Of a stretch of 22,512 bases of DNA, positions 1 through 8,065 are shown in pieces; positions within the stretch are counted from its first letter, which is position 1; the number at the start of each line of letters is the position of its first letter. The notes beneath the pieces were generated by a model that saw only the letters and a list, made by a program, of their open reading frames with translations, ran no database searches and was not told the origin of the DNA. The position numbers and the translations under genes were made by a program. The stretch comes from Pseudomonadota bacterium (lineage in GTDB: Bacteria > Pseudomonadota > Gammaproteobacteria > Burkholderiales > Thiobacillaceae): the NCBI GenBank assembly GCA_030836725.1, contig JAUPLV010000013.1, forward strand, positions 1 to 22,512. Direction: 5' to 3'.

Positions 1-798
1 AAACCCCTGGCGGAACTCGGCGTCGCCGACATCCGCGGCGCAATCGTCAAATTGCGCGGCAGAGGCCTGGCGGCGGCGAGCGTGGCGCGCCATTTGTCGA
101 GCTGGCGCGGGTTTTACGGTTTCGCCTGCCGCCGCCTCGGCTACACGGGCAATCCGTGCACCGGGCTGCGCCCGCCCAAGGCGGGAAAGCGCCTGCCGCA
201 ACCGCTGACGCCCGACGCCTGCACCCAGTTGCTCGATACACCCGACGCCTCCGATAACGCCCTGGCCGCCCGCGACCGCGCCATGTTCGAACTGTTCTAT
301 TCGTCCGGCCTGCGCCTGTCGGAGCTGACCGGGCTCGATCTCGACGACGTCGACCTGCGATCCGGCGAAGCCAAGGTCACCGGCAAGGGACGCAAGACCC
401 GCATCGTGCCGGTCGGGCGGCAGGCGTTGACTGCCATCGCCGCCTGGCTGCCGCTGCGGCTGCCGCTCATGTCCCGCGGGGACGGTATCCCCGGGGAGGA
501 CGGCGACACCCCGGCGCTGTTCGTCAGCCGTCGCGGCACCCGCCTCACCCCGCGCAGCGTGCAGCTGAGGCTCGACCGCTGGGCCTTGCAGGCGGGACTC
601 GGCCAGAACGTTCACCCGCACATGCTGCGCCATGCGTTCGCCACCCATCTGCTCCAGTCATCGGGCGACCTGCGCGCGGTGCAGGAGATGCTCGGACATG
701 CCAGCATCAGCACCACGCAGGTCTACACCCACCTCGACTGGCAGCACCTTGCCAAGGTGTACGACCAGACGCACCCGCGCGCGCGCAAGAAGTCCTGA
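1..798 (+). CDS. xerC: Tyrosine recombinase XerC (5' end outside the window)
   Basis: Site-specific tyrosine recombinase that, with XerD, resolves chromosome dimers at dif near the division septum. The frame is open from base 1, so the start lies upstream; 265 residues are visible against about 300 in the family, so roughly 35 N-terminal residues are missing. The SAM-like core-binding region comes first, then the catalytic domain. All catalytic residues are visible: Arg in SSGLRLSELTG (codon 313-315), Lys in TGKGRK (385-387), the HxxR of HMLRH (His 619-621, Arg 628-630), His in LGHAS (697-699) and the nucleophile Tyr in TQVYTHLD (724-726). The segment between Lys and HxxR, around 460-515, is about ten residues longer than I expect for E. 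coli XerC. XerC rather than XerD is inferred from beta-proteobacterial gene neighbourhoods, where xerC lies near hslVU and dksA. It converges on ppk2. Confidence 0.9.
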   Translation, partial: KPLAELGVADIRGAIVKLRGRGLAAASVARHLSSWRGFYGFACRRLGYTGNPCTGLRPPKAGKRLPQPLTPDACTQLLDTPDASDNALAARDRAMFELFYSSGLRLSELTGLDLDDVDLRSGEAKVTGKGRKTRIVPVGRQALTAIAAWLPLRLPLMSRGDGIPGEDGDTPALFVSRRGTRLTPRSVQLRLDRWALQAGLGQNVHPHMLRHAFATHLLQSSGDLRAVQEMLGHASISTTQVYTHLDWQHLAKVYDQTHPRARKKS

Positions 799-817
799 AC
801 GCGCGGCGGCCGTTCAG
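795..817. terminator. Inverted repeat between convergent xerC and ppk2
   Basis: CTGAACG (795-801) pairs with CGTTCAG (811-817) around a nine-base GC-rich loop. It overlaps the stop codons of both convergent genes. There is no T-run on either side, so it is at best a weak bidirectional terminator or mRNA 3'-end stabiliser. Confidence 0.3.
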
Positions 818-1623
818 ACGATGATCGTGCCAGCCGCGCCTTCCGCCGGCTCCGGATAGCGCATCTTCAGGCCTTCCAGCGCCTCGATCAGCAGGCTGGA
901 CACCATCAGGTTGCGCGCCAGTTTGTTGTTGGCGGGGATCACATGCCAGGGGGCGTGCCCGGTGCTGGTGGCGGACAGCGCCGCTTCGTAGGCCTTCATG
1001 TAGCCGCCCCACTGCGCGCGCACGGCGAGATCGCCGGGCTGGAATTTCCATTGCTTTTGCGGATTGTCGCGGCGTTCTTCCAGACGCTTTTTCTGCTCGT
1101 CCTTCGAGATGTGCAGATAGAACTTGAGGATCGTGACGCCGGTTTCCGCCAGCATGCGTTCGAAGTCGTTGATCTGGCGATAACGCCGCTTGCATTCGGC
1201 CGCATCGATCCAGCCGTTGACGCGGGTAATCAGCACGTCCTCGTAGTGCGACCGGTTGAAGATGGCGATCTCGCCCGCCCCCGGAACATGATGATGCACG
1301 CGCCACAGGTAGTCGCGCGCCAGTTCGTACGGCGTCGGCGACTTGAAGCTCGCCACCCGCACTCCCAGCGGATCGACTCCCTGAAACACATGGCGGATGG
1401 TGGAATCCTTGCCGGCGGTATCCATCGCCTGCAGCACGATCAGCAGCTTGTGCCTGCCCTCCGCGTACAGCAGCTCCTGCAGCGTTTCCAGCTTCTCCCG
1501 CTGTTCATCGAGCCGTTCGCGTGCATCCGATTTATCCTTGCCGATGATGTCGGCATCGTCGGCGTCCCATTTCGACAGATCGACCCTGGCGCCGGGCGCA
1601 ATGCGGGTAGCGGCAGGCTTCAC
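814..1623 (-). CDS. ppk2: Polyphosphate kinase 2 (PPK2), nucleotide phosphotransferase
   Basis: Cytoplasmic PPK2-family enzyme that transfers phosphate between polyphosphate and AMP/ADP or GDP. The 269-residue product is a full single-domain PPK2. It shows the Walker A-like loop QAMDTAGKDSTIRHV (about residues 66-79), the lid-region stretch around FKSPTPYELARDYLW, and Walker B IAIFNRSHYEDVL (119-131). The short length and the AMDxAGKDxTIRH form resemble class III enzymes that accept both AMP and ADP, but the class is inferred. The start is GTG at 1623, in a GTGA overlap with the stop of the upstream lipoprotein gene, and a strong AAGGAGG lies four bases before it. It is therefore translationally coupled as the last gene of the efflux operon. 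Convergent with xerC. Confidence 0.9.
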   Translation of the reverse strand: MKPAATRIAPGARVDLSKWDADDADIIGKDKSDARERLDEQREKLETLQELLYAEGRHKLLIVLQAMDTAGKDSTIRHVFQGVDPLGVRVASFKSPTPYELARDYLWRVHHHVPGAGEIAIFNRSHYEDVLITRVNGWIDAAECKRRYRQINDFERMLAETGVTILKFYLHISKDEQKKRLEERRDNPQKQWKFQPGDLAVRAQWGGYMKAYEAALSATSTGHAPWHVIPANNKLARNLMVSSLLIEALEGLKMRYPEPAEGAAGTIIV

Positions 1624-2174
1624 AGGCCCTCCTTCGGTGGAATCAGGCTTATCCAGTCGCCCAGCGCCAGGCGGATTTCATCGAGCGTGAGATGCCGCAT
1701 CGACATCCTGTTTCCGGGCGCCATCGGGTTCCAGGCGCAGGTCATGCCGCGCAGATCCGGCTGCGCCGGGTCGCGCAGGCGAAACTCGGTGATGAAGTAC
1801 AGGAAGCTCGGATCGCCCTCGTCGTCGCCAACCTGCGTCCTGATCAGCGGCGACTTCGCCGCGGCGCTGACCGGATTGACGCGGCGCGTCACCCGCCGCA
1901 CTTCGAAGCGCCCCGGATGCAGGATCTGCGGCTCGGCGCGCACCGTGTCGAGCTCGACCACGCAGAACGGATCGTGCTCCTGCACGCTGTTGCGCGGAAC
2001 GATGCGGCCGTACTGCAACCGCACCGTCGCAGCGTCGGCCGGAATCGTCAGCGGCCGGTTCAGTTGCGCCGCCCAGCCGGTCGAATACGCGTAATACGGC
2101 GAGGCCGGATCAGCCGACTGCAGCCCCGCGCATCCGCCCAGCAGCAGCATTCCAAGCAGTGCAAAAGTTCTCAT
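1620..2174 (-). CDS. Small lipoprotein of unknown function
   Basis: 184 residues beginning MRTFALLGMLLLGGCAGLQ: a short hydrophobic signal with lipobox LGGC, so the mature protein is probably a lipoprotein anchored from its Cys near residue 14. I chose the ATG at 2174 rather than one five codons upstream because GGAGG lies five bases before it, and because it gives a normal lipoprotein signal. The mature part has mixed beta-like character (VRLQYGRIVPRNSV, CVVELDTV, FEVRRVTRR) and two further cysteines. I do not recognise the family. It sits 33 nt after the RND pump gene and overlaps ppk2 by 4 nt, so it belongs to that transcript. An envelope role linked to efflux is only a guess from context. 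Confidence 0.75.
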   Translation of the reverse strand: MRTFALLGMLLLGGCAGLQSADPASPYYAYSTGWAAQLNRPLTIPADAATVRLQYGRIVPRNSVQEHDPFCVVELDTVRAEPQILHPGRFEVRRVTRRVNPVSAAAKSPLIRTQVGDDEGDPSFLYFITEFRLRDPAQPDLRGMTCAWNPMAPGNRMSMRHLTLDEIRLALGDWISLIPPKEGL

Positions 2175-2201
2175 CGCGCCTCCATGCAACCTGAATCGTT
2201 C

Positions 2202-2217
2202 GCCCGGCTAGCCGGGC
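2202..2217. repeat. Perfect 16-bp palindrome at the pump gene stop
   Basis: GCCCGGCTAGCCGGGC is a perfect palindrome that contains the TAG stop codon of the RND pump gene (2208-2210). No T-run follows on the minus strand. It could form a short hairpin slowing polymerase or shielding the mRNA 3' end within the operon, or it could be chance in GC-rich sequence. Confidence 0.35.
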
Positions 2218-5200
2218 TTAACGCGGAACCACGCCGCATACAGCGCCGGCAGGAAAAACAGCGTCAGGAAGGTCGCCGCGATCAACCCGCCCATCACCGA
2301 GACGGCCATCGGCCCCCAGAAAATCGAGCGCGACAGCGGGATCATCGCCAGCACCGCGGCTGCGGCCGTCAGGCTGATTGGGCGCATCCGCCGCACCGTC
2401 GATTCGATGACGGCATCCCACTGCGACAGGCCACGGTCGATGTCCTGCCGGATCTGATCGACCAGGATCACCGAGTTGCGCATGATCATGCCGGCCAGTG
2501 AAATGATCCCCAGCAGCGCGACGAACCCCATCGGCTGGCCGCTCACCAGCAGCGCGATCGCCACCCCGATGAGGCCGAGCGGCGCGGTCAGCACCACCAG
2601 CATCGAGCGGGAAAAACTGCCGAGCTGCAGCATCAGCAGGGTGAGCGTGGTGATCACGATCAGCGGCCACGAGGCGCCGATCGCAGCGTTCGCCTTGGCG
2701 CTGTTTTCCACGGGACCGCCGATTTCCAGGCGGAAACCGGGGGGCAGCTGCGCCTTGAAGCGGGCGACCTGCGGCGCGATGGCGTCGATGATGCTGGCGG
2801 GCTGGGTTTTGCCGACCGGATCGCCGCGCACCGCGATGGTCGGCAGGCGGTCGCGCCGCCAGATCACGCCGTCCTCGAACACCGGGTGAAACGAAGCGAT
2901 TTGCCCCAGCGTCACGCTTTGTCCGTTGAAACGGCCGATGGGCAGGGACTTCAGGGCATCGATGTCGCGATGTTCATCGCGCGGCGTGCGCAGCACCACG
3001 TCGATCAGCAGATCGTCCTCGCGGAACTGGACGACCGTCGTGCCCGAAAGCTGCAGCGCCGCCAGCCGGCCCACCTCGTTCGAACTCAGGCCCAGCGCCT
3101 TGATCTTGTCCTGGTCGAGCTGCGCCCTGACCGCCAGCGATTGCGCGTTCCAGTCCAGGTTCACCGCCGTCACCTGCGGCTGCGCGGCGAGAATTTCACG
3201 CAGTTTTTCGGCCTCGATTTTCAGCCGCGGAATGTCGCTCCCGGAGAGCCGGTACTGCACCGGATAACCCGATGGCGGTCCGTATTCGAAACGCACCGCG
3301 CGCCCGCGCACATTGGGAAAATCGGTCTCGAACAGCCGGCGAATGCGGGCGAGTTCGCGCTCGCGGGCCGGCACATCCCGTGCGATCACCACCAGCTGCG
3401 CAAAGTTGCGGTTGGCCAGCCGCTGGTCCAGACCCAGCACGAAGCGCGGCGCGCCCTGTCCGACGTAGTTGACCACGTGCGCCACATCCTCGTCCTGCCG
3501 CAGCAGGGTTTCAAGCTTGACCGCTTCGGCATGCGTGGCCTCGTAGGAGGCCCCTTCCGGCAGCCATAGTTCAATCAGGATTTCCAGGCGGTCGGACTGC
3601 GGAAAGAACTGTTTCTCGACCCGCTGCATCGCCGCCACGCCGACCGCCAGCGCGGCGATCGTGAGCGCGATCACCGTCCAGCGCCGCCCCACGCACCAGG
3701 TCACGGCAGCGCGAAAGCGCCGGTAAAACGGCGTCAGATATGCCGCATTTTCGTCGGTCACGCGATGGGTGGGCTTCAGCAGCACATAGCCGAAATAGGG
3801 CGTGGCGATCACCGCCACCAGCCAGGACGACAGCAGTGCGATTGTCGTCACCGCGAAAATCGCAAAGGTGTATTCGCCCACGGTGGACTTGGCCAGCGCG
3901 ATCGGCAGAAACGCGGTGGCGGTCAGCAGCGTGCCGGTTAACATGGGAAAGGCGGTGGACTGGAAAGCGTAGGTGGCCGCCTCGAAGCGCCCCCAGCCGG
4001 CTTCGAGCTTGTGCGCCATCATCTCGACCGCGATGATGGCGTCGTCGACCAGCAGGCCAAGCGCGATGATGAGCGCGCCGGTGGAAATGCGGTGGAGATC
4101 GATATTCAGGAACCACATCGCGGTGAAGGTGATCGCCAGCACCACGGGAATGGACAGCGCCACCACCAGTCCGGCGCGCCATTTCAGCGCCAGGAAGGTC
4201 ACCGCCAGGACGATGGCGACGGCTTCGGCGAAGGCTTTCATGAACAGCCCCACCGCGTTCCGCACGATTCGGGGCTGGTCGTGGATCTGCTGGATTTCCA
4301 GACCGACCGGCAGGGTCTTCCGCAGCGCCTCCATCGCCGCCGCGACTTCGCGCCCCATCGCCAGCACGTCGCCGCCGCCGGCCAGCGAGACGCCGAGCAG
4401 CACCGCGGGCTCGCCCTGCGAACGGATTTCGCTGGCGGGCGGATCCTCGTAGCGCCGCGTCACCTCGGCGATATCGCCCAGCCGCAGGCTGCGGTCGCCG
4501 ACGCGAATGACGGTTTCGCGCAGGCGCTCGACCTCGGTATACGGTCCAGACGTCCTGAGCGGGATCGACAATACCGCATTGTCCACCCGTCCGCTCGCCA
4601 CCACGCCGTTCTGCTCCTGCACCGCCTGCATGATCTGCCGCGGGGTAAACCCGAGGCTGGCGAGCTTTTGCGTAGGGATCTCGATGTAGATCTTTTCCGG
4701 CACGACGCCAAACAGCTCGACCTTGCCGACATTGGGCAGCCGCCGAACTTCGCGCTGCGCGTCTTCGGCGACGCGGCGCACCTCGGCGCGGCTGAAACCG
4801 TCGCCGGTGAAAGCGTAAATCGAGCCGAAGGTGTCGCCGAATTCATCGTTGAAGAACGGTCCCTGCATGCCGGCCGGCAACTGCGATTTCAGGTCGCCGA
4901 TCTTCTTGCGGATCTGGTACCACGCGGTCGCCACGTCACGGCCGCGCACGGTTTCCTTGATGTTGACGAAAAGCGCGGTCTCACCCGGCTTGGCGTAGCT
5001 CTGCACGAAATCCAGCTCGGGCATTTCCTGGAGCTTTTTCTCGATCCGCTCGGTCAGCTGCTCCGACACTTCCTGCGCGGTCGCCCCCGGCCACTGCGCC
5101 TGGATCAGCATGGTCTTGAACGTGAACGGCGGATCCTCGGCCTGGCCCAGATGAAGATAAGAGCGCATCCCCACCAGCAGGATCAGGATGACGAAAAAGC

Positions 5201-5294
5201 CCACCAGCGCCGGATGTTCGATCGCCCAGCGCGACAGGTTGCCGCGGCCGGGAACAAAGTGCGGCAACTTCACCAATGGCGGCGTTTCGCTCAT
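2208..5294 (-). CDS. RND efflux pump inner-membrane subunit (HAE1/AcrB-type)
   Basis: Proton-driven inner-membrane pump of a tripartite efflux system; 1028 residues, normal for the family. The N-terminus (LSRWAIEHPALVGFF) enters TM1, followed by the porter domain (GPFFNDEFGDTFG near 146-157, LPNVGKVELFGV near 186-197), then TM2-6. The paired aspartates of the TM4 proton relay are in ALGLLVDDAIIAVE (D417, D418). The second porter half and TM7-12 follow. In the TM10 region the AcrB K940-equivalent appears to be Arg (AGMIMRNSVILVDQ). The start is ATG at 5294, overlapping the adaptor stop as ATGA; the reading frame extends further upstream only as a shadow of the adaptor gene. The type resembles TriC/MexK-like pumps more than AcrB itself. 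Substrate unknown. No outer-membrane channel gene is in the window, so a channel from elsewhere must be used. Confidence 0.93.
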   Translation of the reverse strand: MSETPPLVKLPHFVPGRGNLSRWAIEHPALVGFFVILILLVGMRSYLHLGQAEDPPFTFKTMLIQAQWPGATAQEVSEQLTERIEKKLQEMPELDFVQSYAKPGETALFVNIKETVRGRDVATAWYQIRKKIGDLKSQLPAGMQGPFFNDEFGDTFGSIYAFTGDGFSRAEVRRVAEDAQREVRRLPNVGKVELFGVVPEKIYIEIPTQKLASLGFTPRQIMQAVQEQNGVVASGRVDNAVLSIPLRTSGPYTEVERLRETVIRVGDRSLRLGDIAEVTRRYEDPPASEIRSQGEPAVLLGVSLAGGGDVLAMGREVAAAMEALRKTLPVGLEIQQIHDQPRIVRNAVGLFMKAFAEAVAIVLAVTFLALKWRAGLVVALSIPVVLAITFTAMWFLNIDLHRISTGALIIALGLLVDDAIIAVEMMAHKLEAGWGRFEAATYAFQSTAFPMLTGTLLTATAFLPIALAKSTVGEYTFAIFAVTTIALLSSWLVAVIATPYFGYVLLKPTHRVTDENAAYLTPFYRRFRAAVTWCVGRRWTVIALTIAALAVGVAAMQRVEKQFFPQSDRLEILIELWLPEGASYEATHAEAVKLETLLRQDEDVAHVVNYVGQGAPRFVLGLDQRLANRNFAQLVVIARDVPARERELARIRRLFETDFPNVRGRAVRFEYGPPSGYPVQYRLSGSDIPRLKIEAEKLREILAAQPQVTAVNLDWNAQSLAVRAQLDQDKIKALGLSSNEVGRLAALQLSGTTVVQFREDDLLIDVVLRTPRDEHRDIDALKSLPIGRFNGQSVTLGQIASFHPVFEDGVIWRRDRLPTIAVRGDPVGKTQPASIIDAIAPQVARFKAQLPPGFRLEIGGPVENSAKANAAIGASWPLIVITTLTLLMLQLGSFSRSMLVVLTAPLGLIGVAIALLVSGQPMGFVALLGIISLAGMIMRNSVILVDQIRQDIDRGLSQWDAVIESTVRRMRPISLTAAAAVLAMIPLSRSIFWGPMAVSVMGGLIAATFLTLFFLPALYAAWFRVKPG

Positions 5295-6364
5295 GGCTGC
5301 GCCGACTGGATCAGGCGGACACGCTGCCCCGGCGCCAGCTTGTGCACCCCCGCGGTCACCACCCATTCGCCGGCGGCCAGTCCCGACACGACGGTTGCCC
5401 GCTCGCCATTGAATGCGCCGAGCCGCACGCCGCGAGCCGCGACTTTTTCGGCCTGCCGATCGACCACCCACACCTGCGGCTGGCCATTGATCTTGAACAA
5501 CGCGCTCTGCGCCACGGACAAGCCGGGCGCGGCCTCCCGGCTCGTCTCCACCGTTGCGGTCATGCCGAGCTTCACCGCGGCATCGGGCTGCAGCAGACTC
5601 ACGCGCGCGCTGTAGGTGCGGCTGGCCGGATCGGCCATCGGCGACAGTTCGCGCAGCTTCCCCGGGTAAACTTTGTCCGGCTGCGCCCATAGCCGAACGC
5701 TCATGATTTTGGCCGAACGCAGGTCGGCGAGCGCGTTTTCCGGCACGTCGATGCGCGCCTCCAGTTCGCCGGTGCGCGCCAACTGGAGCAGCGGCTGCCC
5801 GGCCGCCACCACCTGCCCGGTCTCGAAGGCAAGCGCGGTCACCACGCCGGCATGCGGCGCGGTCAGCCGGGTATAGTCCTGCTGATTGCCCAGGCGGGCT
5901 GCTTCGGCGCGAAGTTGCAGCACCCGCGCCAGCGCCGCATCGGCCGCGGTTTGTCGGCGGTCGAGCTCGGCCTGGGCAATGAAGTTTTGCGCGCGCAAGT
6001 CCGCAAACCGCTGCAGGTCCTGCCGCGCCAGCTTCGCCTCGGCCTCGGCAGCGGTCAACTGCGCCAGCACCGCGCTCACCGCCAGCGCATAATCCTGCGG
6101 ATCCAGCGTGGCGATCGCCTGGCCCGCCATCACCTGCGTGCCGACCTCGACCTGGCGGGCGCTGACCCGGCCGGCCACGCGAAAAGCCAGAGTGGTCTCA
6201 TGGCGCGCGCGTATTTCGCCCGCGTAAAGGCCAGGCATGTTCGCTTGCGTGAGCGCGACTTGCTCGACGCGCACCGGTCGGATATCGTCGGGCGGCGGCG
6301 CGGATTCACGACCGCAGCCGGCGAGCATGGCAACAATGGCTAACAGGGGTATATAGGGCTTCAT
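5291..6364 (-). CDS. RND efflux periplasmic adaptor lipoprotein
   Basis: Membrane-fusion (adaptor) subunit that links the pump to an outer-membrane channel; 357 residues. A signal peptide with lipobox LAGC (Cys17) indicates anchoring in the inner membrane facing the periplasm. The order is typical: a beta-barrel strand with biotinyl-lipoyl half (GRVSARQVEVGTQVMAGQAIATLD), a helical hairpin (about residues 93-160), the second lipoyl half (TAPHAGVVTALAFETGQVV), then beta-barrel and membrane-proximal domains ending in GEWVVTAGVHKLAPGQRV. The start at 6364 is the only one giving a complete signal sequence; an AAAGGG lies directly against the ATG, which is too close for an ideal Shine-Dalgarno site. 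First gene of the minus-strand operon; divergent from dksA across 160 bp. Confidence 0.92.
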   Translation of the reverse strand: MKPYIPLLAIVAMLAGCGRESAPPPDDIRPVRVEQVALTQANMPGLYAGEIRARHETTLAFRVAGRVSARQVEVGTQVMAGQAIATLDPQDYALAVSAVLAQLTAAEAEAKLARQDLQRFADLRAQNFIAQAELDRRQTAADAALARVLQLRAEAARLGNQQDYTRLTAPHAGVVTALAFETGQVVAAGQPLLQLARTGELEARIDVPENALADLRSAKIMSVRLWAQPDKVYPGKLRELSPMADPASRTYSARVSLLQPDAAVKLGMTATVETSREAAPGLSVAQSALFKINGQPQVWVVDRQAEKVAARGVRLGAFNGERATVVSGLAAGEWVVTAGVHKLAPGQRVRLIQSAQP

Positions 6365-6373
6365 CCCTTTATT

Positions 6374-6387
6374 ATCATGTAATCATG
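6374..6387. promoter_or_regulatory. Tandem ATCATG motif upstream of efflux operon
   Basis: Two copies of ATCATG (6374-6379 and 6382-6387) separated by TA lie about ten bases before the start of the adaptor gene, in a locally AT-rich patch of an otherwise GC-rich intergenic region. It could be an operator half-site pair for a local repressor, but no regulator gene is adjacent, so it is weakly supported. Confidence 0.15.
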
Positions 6388-6470
6388 AGCGGAATGGCAC
6401 ATACCTGAAGCCCGCCCACCGCCTGCCGGGTTGCACCTTTGGCGCATGACGTTCAGACTGCTGCCCTTCG

Positions 6471-6503
6471 CGCCGGGGATATCCGGCGGTTAATTCTTTT
6501 TTG
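6471..6503 (+). terminator. Hairpin plus T-tract in the dksA leader
   Basis: CGCCGG (6471-6476) pairs with CCGGCG (6483-6488) across a six-base loop, followed by an AT-rich stretch with a run of six T (ending about 6502). It sits 22 bases upstream of the dksA start. It has the parts of an intrinsic terminator, although the T-run is offset by about eight bases from the stem. It may end a short leader transcript or attenuate dksA. Confidence 0.35.
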
Positions 6504-6524
6504 TTCGATTCACGGAGCGTCTTG

Positions 6525-6944
6525 ATGCCCGCATCAGCCAAAACCCTCACCGAAGCCGCGCTGCTGAAAATGCCGGCTTCCGCCTACATGAACGCCGATC
6601 AGCTGGCCTTCTTTCGCAACCGACTGGAAGCGCTGCGCGACGAAATGCTCAACAATGCCGCCGACACCGGCGAGCATCTGAAAGAGAACGAAAACTTCGC
6701 CGACCCCAACGACCGCGCCACGGTGGAAGAGGAGCACATGCTGGAGCAGCGCGTGCGCGACCGCGAACGCAAGCTGCTGAAAAAGATCAACACCGCGCTC
6801 ACCCGAATCGAGAGCGGCGAATACGGCTGGTGCCTGGAAACCGGCGACCCCATCGGACTGGCGCGCCTGCTGGCGCGCCCCACCGCCGAATATTCGATCG
6901 AGGCGCAGGAACGACACGAGAAGATGGAAAGGCTGCGCGCCTGA
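6525..6944 (+). CDS. dksA: RNA polymerase-binding transcription factor DksA (incomplete zinc finger)
   Basis: DksA binds the RNA polymerase secondary channel and, with ppGpp, adjusts rRNA and amino-acid promoters. The 139-residue product has the long coiled coil with the functional tip ADPNDR, matching E. coli D71 and D74 (here D60 and D63), then EEEHMLEQRVRDRERKLLKKI. At the zinc-finger position only one of four cysteines remains: C103, T106, S124, A127 (GWCLETGDPIG ... TAEYSIEAQER). This form is common in alpha- and beta-proteobacterial DksA and is expected to be zinc-independent. I chose the ATG at 6525 because GGAG (6514-6517) stands seven bases before it; an in-frame TTG at 6501 has no ribosome site. 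The GTPase gene follows 71 nt later. Confidence 0.93.
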   Translation: MPASAKTLTEAALLKMPASAYMNADQLAFFRNRLEALRDEMLNNAADTGEHLKENENFADPNDRATVEEEHMLEQRVRDRERKLLKKINTALTRIESGEYGWCLETGDPIGLARLLARPTAEYSIEAQERHEKMERLRA

Positions 6945-7015
6945 GTTCCGCACCTGCTTCACCGAACGCGCCAGAGGACCCCGATCCGCGTCGCGCTGAA
7001 GCCCCGCCAGCCGGG

Positions 7016-8065
7016 ATGGCGTCGGATGCGCCGCTGCCCATCACCCTGCTGACCGGCTTTCTGGGCAGCGGCAAGACCACGGTTCTGAATCACCTGGTCC
7101 GCAACTTGCCGCGCACCGCCATCCTGATGAACGAGTTCGGCGAGGTCGCGCTCGACCACCAGCTGCTACAAAGAATGGAAGGCCCGATGGCGGTGCTTTC
7201 CGGCGGCTGCGTCTGCTGCACCATTTCCGGAAGCCTGTCGCCAACGCTGAAAAACCTCTGGATGGCCCGGCGGAAAGGCGATATTCCGCCGTTCGAGCGC
7301 GTCATCATCGAAACCACCGGCATCGCCAATCCGGCGCCCGTGCTCGACAACCTGCTGCACGATAACTGGGTGCGCGCGCGCTTCCGCCTCGACGGCGTGG
7401 TCACCACAGTCGATGCCCTGTTCGGCATGGGCCAGCTGGACGAGCACTTCGAGGCGGTCAAGCAGGTGGCGGTGGCCGACCGGCTGCTGCTGACCAAGAC
7501 CGACCTCGCCCCCGCCGATGGCGTGGCGGCGCTGCGCGAGCGGCTTGCGGCGCTCAATCCAGCCGCCGATATCGTGACCGTGACGCACGGCGAACTCAAT
7601 CCCGCGTCGATCCGGAACCTGGGGCTGTGGGATGCCGAAACCCGGTCGCCGGATGTCGAGCGCTGGCTCAAACCGCGGCGCTACCAGCCCGCCAGCGCCG
7701 GCAGGCTCGGGGGCAAACCCGCAACCGCTTTGCACGACGCCCGTATCCAGGCCTTCTCGGTGGTGCTCGATGCGCCGCTCGACCGCTACGGGCTGCAGTC
7801 CGCGCTTTCCATGCTCACTTCGTTCCGCGCCGAAAACCTGCTGCGCTTCAAGGCGATCGTCAACCTGCAGGGCGAGCCGCAGCCGGTGGTGCTGCATGGC
7901 GTGCAGCACGTGCTGTATCCGGAGGTGAAACTCGATGCCTGGCCGGACGACGATCATCGCAGCCGCTTCGTCTTCATCGTTCGCGACCTCGAACCCGCTT
8001 TCGTCGCCAGACTGCTGTCCGATTTTTCCGGCGCGGCCCAAGTCCATGGCGGGGCGGCGCCATGA
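7016..8065 (+). CDS. CobW/COG0523-family metal-handling GTPase
   Basis: G3E-family P-loop GTPase of 349 residues, a group that includes zinc metallochaperones and CobW. Walker A is GFLGSGKT (14-21), followed by the switch region ILMNEFGEVALD, the metal-binding CVCC motif in GGCVCCTISG (65-68), Walker B-like IIETTGIANP (97-106) and the guanine-specificity motif TKTD (160-163). The C-terminal CobW domain (about 240-345) ends in VFIVRDLEPAFVARLLSDF. The ATG at 7016 gives the normal family N-terminus just before the P-loop; no strong ribosome site precedes it, and longer versions of the frame merely overlap dksA. The CVCC motif and the downstream metal-import genes suggest zinc delivery rather than cobalamin synthesis; this is inferred. 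Its stop overlaps yidD as ATGA. Confidence 0.88.
   Translation: MASDAPLPITLLTGFLGSGKTTVLNHLVRNLPRTAILMNEFGEVALDHQLLQRMEGPMAVLSGGCVCCTISGSLSPTLKNLWMARRKGDIPPFERVIIETTGIANPAPVLDNLLHDNWVRARFRLDGVVTTVDALFGMGQLDEHFEAVKQVAVADRLLLTKTDLAPADGVAALRERLAALNPAADIVTVTHGELNPASIRNLGLWDAETRSPDVERWLKPRRYQPASAGRLGGKPATALHDARIQAFSVVLDAPLDRYGLQSALSMLTSFRAENLLRFKAIVNLQGEPQPVVLHGVQHVLYPEVKLDAWPDDDHRSRFVFIVRDLEPAFVARLLSDFSGAAQVHGGAAP

Noticed and set aside
943..2094. Long plus-strand frame opposite ppk2 and the lipoprotein
   Set aside because: Antisense shadow of high-GC coding sequence; low-complexity composition and no motif, whereas the minus strand encodes clear PPK2.
4011..5615. 534-codon plus-strand frame opposite the pump and adaptor
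   Set aside because: His/Arg/Gln-rich antisense shadow with no fold-like pattern.
5295..5690. N-terminal extension of the pump reading frame
   Set aside because: It is Arg/Gly-rich, overlaps the adaptor gene, and the ATGA overlap at 5294 gives a normal RND N-terminus.
6431..6459. TTGCAC...CAGACT as a dksA promoter
   Set aside because: The -10 matches only about half the consensus; not better than chance in this composition.
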